7,279 bases of DNA from Tannerella sp. (GTDB lineage: Bacteria > Bacteroidota > Bacteroidia > Bacteroidales > Tannerellaceae), in contig JAISJX010000448.1 of the NCBI GenBank assembly GCA_031261145.1, positions 1 to 7,279 on the forward strand. Reading direction: 5' to 3'. The notes under the pieces were generated by a model. The model was not told the origin of the DNA, searched no databases, and worked only from the letters and a program-made list of their open reading frames with translations. The translations under genes were made by a program, and so were the position numbers. Below, piece by piece: positions 1 through 7,200 of the stretch (the stretch's first letter is position 1; the number at the start of each line of letters is the position of its first letter).

Positions 1-146
1 CCTGTTCCGACAGGCAGACTTTCCCAATACTTGGTGGCAGGTACATCGTACTGCCATTGCATCCGAACTTGATTTACCTGAATGTCTTGCCCCATACAAT
101 GATATATCAGGCACATAAACAATGTAATTACTTTTATTCGCTTCAT
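1..146 (-). CDS. Partial secreted glycoside hydrolase, probable GH95 (alpha-L-fucosidase-like), N-terminus only
   Basis: An open frame begins with ATG at 146-144 and runs off the left edge without a stop, giving 48 complete codons. The first 19 or so residues (MKRIKVITLFMCLIYHCMG, then QD) look like a Sec signal peptide: a basic start, a hydrophobic core, and a likely cleavage before Gln-Asp. The cysteine at residue 17 lacks a lipobox, so a soluble exported protein is likelier than a lipoprotein. Residues 31-48 contain WQYDVPATKYWESLPVGT, which fits the N-terminal signature of GH95 enzymes (W-Y-x-x-PA..W.E-[AS]-LP-[LV]-G-N-G). Family knowledge: GH95 enzymes remove terminal alpha-1,2-fucose or L-galactose by an inverting mechanism, and many Bacteroidota ones are periplasmic. 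The gene starts 33 nt after the upstream lipoprotein stop, on the same strand, so it is probably co-transcribed. The catalytic domain is outside the window, so the family call rests on this short motif. Confidence 0.7.
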   Translation of the reverse strand, partial: MKRIKVITLFMCLIYHCMGQDIQVNQVRMQWQYDVPATKYWESLPVGT

Positions 147-179
147 CTATTTATATTTTGCTTCTCTAATCAGCGTCTC

Positions 180-1208
180 TTAATCGGTTCCGTAAACGTA
201 AACTTCGCCTATTTGGGTGTCCGTTGAATTTGCGTTAAAGGCATTATCCAAATAGATTTGCAGGTATTGCCCCCGCACCGTTTCTGTAGAAGAAACATTA
301 AGGGTCAGCGGCGGATTCTGAGTGCCATTGACAAAAGTGAAATCACCGGATGTAAACTCTCTCCATCCGGGAGCATTTATGTCGGGACTATCGCCAATTA
401 AATAATGAATCGTTTTGGTACCGTTATGCCATGGCGCACGGTAAGTAGTGATTCTCATTATGGTCTTAGGCGTTTTCATATCAATAATCGCCCAGTGAGG
501 AAACGGATATTTGGGCGTATAGCTGGAATGCCAATACGACATGATATTCCCATCTATAATAGCATCCTTGGTATTACCGGCGCCATCTTCCGTCCAATCG
601 GAAACTTCTACAGTCCAGTCGCTGTTGTCAAGCAGGAATGCAACGCTGACGAGAAACCGTTTTTGCAAATCACCGGAACTGACAGAGACGTATGCTGTTC
701 CACCGCCAACAGCCTCAATCTTGCCTTTAGTGCTTACAGTAACTACTTCGGGATTTTCACTCACCCACGTTAATGGTACCTCCGAAGCATTTAGCGGAAC
801 CGGTACTACCGTTACATTGGCTTTGTCACCTTGAAATAAATTCAGTGATTCCGGAATGCCGGTAATATCCGTTAAAGGAACCCAGACATTTGCCTTTACT
901 TCAATCCGGGTATAGATATCTCCGCTACTTACTATAATGTTGGTAGTTCCTTCGCCGGTAGCTTCCACCAATCCTGTAAGGCTAACTTTGGCTATGGACT
1001 CATCTTCGGATGTCCAATTATATACACCATCAGCAGGACTGACCGTTAATTGCTGTGTATTACCCACATACAAAGCTATCGAGCTTTTATCGACATAAAT
1101 CGTTTTTTCCACTTCACGTTGTTTGTATTCGACGTCGCATCCCGAAAGAAAACCGTAAATACAAATAACCAATGTGAAATACATTGTTTTATTGAATGTT
1201 TGTTTCAT
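180..1208 (-). CDS. Surface lipoprotein with two Ig-like (Big_2) domains and a C-terminal F5/8 type C domain; putative glycan-binding protein
   Basis: This 342-residue protein starts with a lipoprotein signal peptide ending in the lipobox LSGC (Cys24). Acidic residues follow (CDVEY), resembling the Bacteroidota lipoprotein export signal for surface display. Residues about 35-105 and 112-189 are two bacterial Ig-like repeats: each has a 'L.[VQ]G' entry strand, a W-[TV]-S-E core (WTSEDESIAKV; WVSENPEVVTV), a 'G.[VI]EA.G.GT' turn and an ending VSSGD. Residues about 195-342 form an F5/8 type C (discoidin, CBM32/CBM47-like) jelly roll, with AIIDGN, YWHS (225-228), PHWAIIDM (237-244) and a closing IGEVYVYG strand. 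No catalytic domain is visible, so it is probably a surface glycan-binding protein whose Ig domains act as spacers. It starts 7 nt after the DUF1735-type gene, occupies a SusF-like position, and precedes the GH95-like gene. The ligand cannot be read from the sequence; fucose or galactose is an inference from fold and context. ATG at 1208-1206 is the only start that includes the whole signal peptide. Confidence 0.88.
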   Translation of the reverse strand: MKQTFNKTMYFTLVICIYGFLSGCDVEYKQREVEKTIYVDKSSIALYVGNTQQLTVSPADGVYNWTSEDESIAKVSLTGLVEATGEGTTNIIVSSGDIYTRIEVKANVWVPLTDITGIPESLNLFQGDKANVTVVPVPLNASEVPLTWVSENPEVVTVSTKGKIEAVGGGTAYVSVSSGDLQKRFLVSVAFLLDNSDWTVEVSDWTEDGAGNTKDAIIDGNIMSYWHSSYTPKYPFPHWAIIDMKTPKTIMRITTYRAPWHNGTKTIHYLIGDSPDINAPGWREFTSGDFTFVNGTQNPPLTLNVSSTETVRGQYLQIYLDNAFNANSTDTQIGEVYVYGTD

Positions 1209-1215
1209 GATTTCT

Positions 1216-2130
1216 TTATTTTAATTCATTTTCTTTAACCTCAAGCCTTAACTCTTCCGACATCTGATAGGTAACAGTTCCTATCTTGTAATCATATCGC
1301 AGCAGGAAATTTTTGAAAAACCTGCCATAATCATCCTTTTCTATCTTGAAAATATTCGGAAAATTCGGATCGCCGTCCACTTGAGTGACCACCATATTTT
1401 TATAGGAGGAAATGTGTACGTGGTTATCTTCGTCTATTTCCAGAATAATTGCCGACTGATTCAGTGTGGCAATATCCGCTTTGTAAGCTTCCGTTCCCGC
1501 CATAATCCTTACCGTGTTTTTTCCAAGGGGCTGCATGGGTTTGACGCCCATTGTATTCACGCCATCGCGAATACCTCTCAAGGCATAATTTGTAGCCGAT
1601 TCCTGGGTGGCAAACCTGTTTTTGATAAGCACACGATATAAAAGGTCGCTTTTAGCCGGATTGATTTCATATCCCGAGAAAGACTTCGCTTTTAAGGAAA
1701 TAAAATAAACGGAGTCCGGCGACAAACCTTCGGGTCGGATACGGATTTTCATCTTGCCGCTTCGCTCTCCTGCCGGAATCTGAAGGGTGAAATTGTCTAT
1801 GTCGTATTTATCCGGAGACAGAAGACGTGCATATCTGTCCTCATCCATATCAAAATTCATTAAGTTATAATGATCGAACAGTTCCCTGTCTTCCACCATT
1901 GTCACGGTAATATCCTGTTCCGTTGCCACGGTTCCCCCGCAGGAAGCCGCCACATAACCGATTGATTCGTCTTCTTCCAAGGCGTGTACACGGGGAAAGA
2001 TATTATAACCATCGTCGCTGACCAAGGCAAATACGGTTTTGTATTGCTCCTTTTCAAAGATTTTGTCTTCATTGCAGGAACTAAATCCCGCAACCAAAAT
2101 CACTGCTAATACTATACTTATATATTTCAT
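1216..2130 (-). CDS. DUF1735 / DUF4361-type lipoprotein in the SusE-like position of the PUL
   Basis: The product is 304 residues from the preferred ATG at 2130-2128. The start MKYISIVLAVILVAGFSSC is a classical lipoprotein signal with lipobox FSSC (Cys19), and NEDK follows as a likely surface-export signal. Residues about 25-170 resemble the DUF1735 (BT_3987-like) Ig-type N-terminal domain seen in PUL lipoproteins, including the typical LQIPAGERSG and 'LSPDSVYFISLKAKSFSGYE' elements. Residues about 177-304 resemble the DUF4361 (BT_3044-like) C-terminal beta domain. Such proteins lie just downstream of susD and are thought to be surface glycan-binding or accessory proteins, comparable in role to SusE; no enzyme active site is seen. 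The frame stays open upstream to an ATG at 2181-2179, but that start would add 17 mostly polar residues (MPPCYKSKELKFKNINK) before the signal peptide and lies inside a hairpin, so the internal ATG with its A-rich leader is favoured. The domain names are recalled from family patterns, not from a search. Confidence 0.85.
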   Translation of the reverse strand: MKYISIVLAVILVAGFSSCNEDKIFEKEQYKTVFALVSDDGYNIFPRVHALEEDESIGYVAASCGGTVATEQDITVTMVEDRELFDHYNLMNFDMDEDRYARLLSPDKYDIDNFTLQIPAGERSGKMKIRIRPEGLSPDSVYFISLKAKSFSGYEINPAKSDLLYRVLIKNRFATQESATNYALRGIRDGVNTMGVKPMQPLGKNTVRIMAGTEAYKADIATLNQSAIILEIDEDNHVHISSYKNMVVTQVDGDPNFPNIFKIEKDDYGRFFKNFLLRYDYKIGTVTYQMSEELRLEVKENELK

Positions 2131-2168
2131 TTTATTTATGTTTTTAAATTTCAATTCTTTTGATTTAT

Positions 2169-2192
2169 AACACGGGGGCATGCCCCCTTGTT
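2169..2192 (-). promoter_or_regulatory. Intercistronic GC-rich hairpin between susD-like gene and downstream lipoprotein gene
   Basis: A perfect 14-bp palindrome, GGGGGCATGCCCCC, lies at 2174-2187. It is flanked by one mismatch and then four more complementary pairs (2169-2172 with 2189-2192). In the minus-strand transcript this folds as five G-C pairs closed by a CAUG loop, an A/G mismatch, then AACA paired with UGUU. It begins 4 nt past the susD-like stop codon and ends 38 nt before the next gene's preferred ATG. No U-run follows on the transcribed strand (the next bases are AUAAAUC), so it is not a canonical intrinsic terminator. It could be a partial attenuator, or an mRNA processing or 3'-stabilising structure that sets susC/susD output above the distal genes. 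The structure is directly visible; the function is inferred. Confidence 0.6.
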
Positions 2193-2196
2193 GGTT

Positions 2197-4233
2197 TTAA
2201 TCCCAACCCGGATTCTGGTCGAAAGCCGGAATACGCTTGATGTCGGCTTGCGGGATTGGCAAGAAAATCATTTTTTTGTTCACGACACGGCTACTGATAC
2301 GGGAAGTATTGGGAATTACCCGTTGATAATAATCGGCTTTCCCTCCATCTACATTCATGCCCATAATGGGTTCGCTTTCCGTTTCTTCATAAATACCCCA
2401 GCGGCGAACATCGTAATACCGGCGGTTTTCGTGCAGAAATTCAACCATGCGTTCCCGTTCAATCAGCGATTGTACCGTTTGCCTGTTAGCCAGTTCCACA
2501 TCGGATAAGCCCGGTAATCCTGCCCGGTAACGAACCTGATTGAAAGCCTTCCTGATTTCGTTAACATCTCTCGAAAAAGTTTGGCTTTGCCCGTCTATTT
2601 CCACCGTATGACTGCCGGTAAGATTGTTCAAAGCCTCTGCGTAAGAAAGCAGGATTTCGGCATAACGAATGATGGGAAACGCTTTGTCCATTCTTCTGTT
2701 ATTTGTTCCGGTCCATGCATCCATGGGATGAATATACTTTTTGGGGAGATAACCGGTAGGCGAATAATCCAGCGGATTGGTCGCTCCCGACCTTCCGTTG
2801 GAAGAGTCATAATAGTAAGTAACCGTCTGATTGTAACTGCCTGTCGCAGCCGTTGACGAACAGGTCCAGAAACATTCGCTGAATCCTACCGAAGCATAAA
2901 AACGGGCTTCCCGGTTGACATACATATTATTTACTTCTCCGGTAGTGAACTTGTATCCTGAAAAGGACAGCAGTCCATTGGTAAATCCGGTTTCGGAATA
3001 AGGATATTGAATGCTCGAATTATCAATCGGACGTCCGTCAATCATGCAATACGCATCGATCACCTTTTGAGGGATACTTAGCAAATTCCATCCGCCAAGC
3101 GTGAGCGGGAAAACTTGCCGGGTAAAATCCCTTGTCGCAGGAGACATGCGCCCCCATACAAATTCCGGATTCGTTGAAGCCGTTGCTTCACCGGTGAATA
3201 TTTCGGAATAAGACTTGAAAGGATCAATGCCTGCCGCCCCGTCCGGATAGGTATTGTAATAGTCGGGATCGGAAGTAACATTATCCGGCAAAGCCGGCGT
3301 ATAATCGTCAGCCTCTACGGTGTATAATTTATACAAAGGCACCCCTCCCAGATTCAGTTCCATTACCCGTTTGGCAGCAGCGGCGGCTACCGCCCAGCGT
3401 TTTTCATCGGGCGTTTGCGATACATATTGAACGCCATCGGCTTTGCGCGTCCAGTTACCAAAAAAGGTGCGGGCAGACTGACCGCCGTTAAACAGCGGAC
3501 TGGCATGAATCAACCGCAAGCGGGCGATTAAACCGTAAGCGGCTCCTTTATCGGGACGACCGAAATCCAAAATAGAAGCCTTTAGCGGTAAATAGGTAGC
3601 TGCCGCTTCCAATTCCTCACAGATATAATCCACCGCTTCATCGTAAGTGCTGCGCGGACGATTGTAATACGCCAATGTTTCGTTACTTTCCAATACCTCA
3701 TCACCCAATAAAACCGGGGGTCCGAAGTCAACGATGAGATTGTAATAGGCATAAGCGCGGATAAAGCGGGTATATCCCAGGATGCGAAGCCTGTCGGTAG
3801 TAGTCATATCCTTCGCTTCATCCACACGAGCCAGAATGGTGTTCATTTTTCGAATGATTTTATACAGGTATCCCCAGGTATTTAATGTACCGAGATTCTC
3901 TGCGTTTTTTTCACCCAATACAAAAGACAGACCCGGATAATCACCGGTGCTAATCACGGAAAATGCCTCGTCCGTAGCCAAAGGACCGGGGGTATGAGCG
4001 GACTTGAAAATGTTTCCTTCGTCGGCAAAGGTGGCAGCCGCTCCCCACATATAGGCTTCTATATACCTTTTTGAGCTGAATACGGAATCCAGTTTCAGCT
4101 CATCATCAAAATATCTGTCAACGTTCAAATAATCGCTACAGGAGGAAAATGTTCCGCTCAAAAGGAAGGATAGCATAGCGAAAAAGGACAGGCGACGTGC
4201 TACTTTTATCTGTTTTTTACATGCTTGTTTCAT
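2197..4233 (-). CDS. SusD/RagB-family nutrient-binding outer membrane lipoprotein
   Basis: This 678-residue lipoprotein is the surface 'lid' partner of the adjacent SusC transporter, binding glycan and delivering it to the barrel. The signal peptide ends in FSSC (Cys32) followed by SDYLNVD, the usual SusD start after the lipid anchor. Residues about 35-250 make the N-terminal SusD-like helical region with TPR-type helices (WGYLYKIIRKMNTILARVDEA; ILGYTRFIRAYAYYNLIVDFG; YDEAVDYICEELEAA). The C-terminal SusD_RagB half carries family hallmarks: IPQKVIDAYCMIDGRPI (387-403), VNREARFYASVGF (439-451), IIRYAEILLSYAEALN (521-536), VNEIRKAFNQVRYRAGLP (557-574) and ERERMVEFLHENRRYYDVRRWG (592-613). Its length is at the upper end for the family. 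The gene begins 11 nt after the SusC stop, and its ATG at 4233-4231 captures the full signal peptide. No Shine-Dalgarno is present; the leader is A-rich. The exact ligand cannot be deduced from the sequence. Confidence 0.97.
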   Translation of the reverse strand: MKQACKKQIKVARRLSFFAMLSFLLSGTFSSCSDYLNVDRYFDDELKLDSVFSSKRYIEAYMWGAAATFADEGNIFKSAHTPGPLATDEAFSVISTGDYPGLSFVLGEKNAENLGTLNTWGYLYKIIRKMNTILARVDEAKDMTTTDRLRILGYTRFIRAYAYYNLIVDFGPPVLLGDEVLESNETLAYYNRPRSTYDEAVDYICEELEAAATYLPLKASILDFGRPDKGAAYGLIARLRLIHASPLFNGGQSARTFFGNWTRKADGVQYVSQTPDEKRWAVAAAAAKRVMELNLGGVPLYKLYTVEADDYTPALPDNVTSDPDYYNTYPDGAAGIDPFKSYSEIFTGEATASTNPEFVWGRMSPATRDFTRQVFPLTLGGWNLLSIPQKVIDAYCMIDGRPIDNSSIQYPYSETGFTNGLLSFSGYKFTTGEVNNMYVNREARFYASVGFSECFWTCSSTAATGSYNQTVTYYYDSSNGRSGATNPLDYSPTGYLPKKYIHPMDAWTGTNNRRMDKAFPIIRYAEILLSYAEALNNLTGSHTVEIDGQSQTFSRDVNEIRKAFNQVRYRAGLPGLSDVELANRQTVQSLIERERMVEFLHENRRYYDVRRWGIYEETESEPIMGMNVDGGKADYYQRVIPNTSRISSRVVNKKMIFLPIPQADIKRIPAFDQNPGWD

Positions 4234-4244
4234 GATTTTTATTT

Positions 4245-7200
4245 TTATAAGTGAATATACAATTGCAAGGTATAAACGGCAGGTATCGGATAGACACGTC
4301 CGTCAAAATGTGCCTGTTCGGGGTCGAAGAGTTTTACCTTATCCCAAACATACAGATTGTTTCCAACCAATTGGAAATCAATGGAGGAAATGCCAATTTT
4401 CCGCAATGTACGGTGTTTGAAGTTGTAATTGAGTGTCAGTTCCTGCAACCTCACATAACGGGCATCTCCTTGCCAGAAATCGGACAATTGCGCATTGTTG
4501 GCGTTGTTTCCATACTCCAATTTCGGGAAACGGGCGTTTGGATTTTCAGCCAAAGCCGGATCAATGCCGTTTGCCAGCGCATAATCCATCGGAATCCACC
4601 GGTTGTGCGGGTCGTTGACTATCGTCAGCACATTGCCGGATTCACGTCCGAAGAAAGGCACATAGCCCATTCCATTGTTATAATTACCTTCACTTTCTCT
4701 GCGTTTTACACTTTGTCCCACATAGAAGAAGTCGGTTTTTCCGGTTCCCTTGAACAGGACGCCAACCGTAAAGTTTTTGTACCGGAACTCTCCGCCGACT
4801 CCATACATCAACAGGGGATAGGTGCTGTAAGACAAGGGCACCTTATCTTCCGTGGTGATTTTGCCGTCGCCGTTCACATCCATGTATTTGATGTCTCCGG
4901 GTTGCACCGGACCAAAACTTTGTTTGGGACTGTAGGCTATTTCCTCTTCATTCTTGAATAATCCCAGGGACTTGTAGCCCCGTATGATATCATGAGGCAA
5001 TCCGGTACGTTCCAAATAGGGATATTTTTCATACACCTGCTCCCAGTTTTGTATTATATTTTTGGAATAGGTGTAATTTCCCCGGATAACGAAATCCATA
5101 TCTTTTCCCAATTCCTGCGAAAAGGATATATTGCCGTCGGAACCGAAACTTTTCATTTTTCCGACATTTCCGAAAGGCATCGTGGTTACGCCGACAAAAT
5201 CCGGCACCTGCACCCGCTGTTGGAAAATGCCGTCGCGCTGATCGTCGAAGAAATCGACTACGAAAGAGAGTCGTTCTCCCAGAAACCTGCCTTCAATTCC
5301 CAAGTCTTTTTTGATGGCTTTCTCCCAAGCGAGGTTATCGGCGCCGACAACCGTTTCATTGACTGTCTCGATGGTCGTGCCGCCCCAAATACCTTTATCA
5401 TTACTTATGTTGACCATTGTCAGGTAAGGAAACCGGCGGCTGGTGATACGGTCGTTTCCTACCGCTCCGTAGGAAGCCCTGATTTTGAAGAAGTTGAGCC
5501 AGGGTAAGCGCTCTTTCATAAATTCGTAATTGGAAGGAATCCAACCCGCAGCGATGGCAGGGAAAAAACCGTATTGCCTGCCCGGCTGAAAATTTTCGGA
5601 TCCGGTGTATCCGAAGTTAACATCCATCAGATACGTATCTTGAAAACCATAAGTCAAACGGCTGGAAACACCCTGATAACGGACGGGAATGCTGCTCAGA
5701 TTGTCTTTGGCATCATTTGTGTCTTTCTGGTCGTTGATATAATAATACACCAAACCCGATACGCGGTGGTCGGAGCCAAAAAGTTTGTCGTAGTTGAGTG
5801 TGCTCTCAAAATGGTCCTTTCTGAATTGGCGCGTTTCTTTGGAATAAGAAGCAGGACCTGCCTGTACCATTTCTTTCATCACCAACGCGCCGTTAACCTT
5901 CCTTGAAAGCGCTTGATAAAGCGCGGGCTGTATATACCTCCGTTCGTCGAAATAGCTGTACAGGTCGTATGCGCCCTGCGCTTTTATTTTCAGACCATCG
6001 AGCAGGAACGACAAATCCTGATTGAGTCCCAAGGTGGCTTTGCCCTTAAACAGTTGGGAGGAGTTTTGACCGGTTTGATTAATCAGCACATAAGGTGATG
6101 ACTGACCGCCGGCTCCGGATGCCGGATACATTCCGTTGGAGTAAATCGTAGGAAACTGCAAGGGATTGATTCCGGACTGTGCATCCCATATATAATCCGT
6201 ATTTGCCATACCCGGCTCATTGAGAATCGACTGATAACCATCTGCGCCAAAATAAAGATTGGTGGTTTTTGTCAGATTCATATCCAGATTGGTACGGTAA
6301 TTATAGGTCTTGTAACCTACGTTGGAACTGTAAATGCTATTTTTATCCTGTTTGTAGGCAGCCGATTCATCCGTAAATCCCAGACTGAGAAAATAACGGG
6401 CAACCTGACCGCCGCCACGGGCGCTGACGTAATAGCTTTGTTTCATGGAATTTTGGTTCAGTATTTCATCCTGCCAGTTCACGTCGGGATACAAATCCTG
6501 ATCGAAGCCCCCTTCGATAATATTCATTTCCATATCGTTGTACAGCGCCTTTTCGCCTCGAACCACACTGGCTTCGTTGGCTAATTTGGCATAATCGTAG
6601 GCGCGAAGGTATTCCGGTATCCGTTTCAGATGAGAGAGCGAAAAATTGGTGCGGGCGGTGATACTTAATTTCCCTTCTTCCCCTTTTTTGGTATTAATCA
6701 ACACGACGCCATTGGCGCCACGAACACCATAAACCGCTGTTGCAGAAGCGTCTTTCAGAATCGAAAAACTTTCGATGTCCGCCGGATCTATGCTGTTCAG
6801 ATCGCCTTCCAGCCCGTCTATCAATACCAGGGCGCCGGAGTTGGCTCCGAAAGTGCCGATACCGCGAATCCAGAAATCGGCGATATTTCTCCCCGGTTCT
6901 CCACTGCTTTGCATGCTGATAATACCTGCCACTCTGCCGCCCAACATATTGGCTATGGAGGGCGACGGCACTTGCAATTCTTTGGCATTTAATGTGGTAA
7001 CTGCTGCCACAGAACTTATTTTACGCTGGGTTCCCAAACCGACAACGACCACTTCGTCTAATTGTTCAGCCGTTTCAGTAAAACGTATATCCAAGTCCTT
7101 TTTTTCTTCCGTTACCAAGTATTCCACTTTATCATATCCGAGAAAAGAAAATACAATTACATCGTTGCGGGAGGCTTTAATCTGGAACTTTCCATCATTG

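Noticed and set aside
2131..2196. An internal promoter in the susD / DUF1735-type gene gap, or in the 147-179 gap
   Set aside because: No TAnnTTTG-type Bacteroidota -7 element with an upstream TTG-type -33 element could be found on the minus strand in either gap.
2169..2200. The hairpin after susD as a bidirectional rho-independent terminator
   Set aside because: There is no U-tract after the stem on the operon strand; the T-rich bases on the plus-strand side (TTGTTGGTTTT) are interrupted by G and there is no plus-strand gene to terminate.
4251..4961. A 236-codon open frame on the plus strand opposite the 3' end of the SusC gene
   Set aside because: It lies wholly antisense to a strongly conserved SusC barrel region, shows no recognisable domain or signal, and its openness is explained by codon bias of the gene on the other strand.
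7125..7127. GTG as a possible start of the SusC gene
   Set aside because: Fifty in-frame codons upstream encode the conserved CarboxypepD_reg-like domain up to the window edge, so the true start is outside the window.
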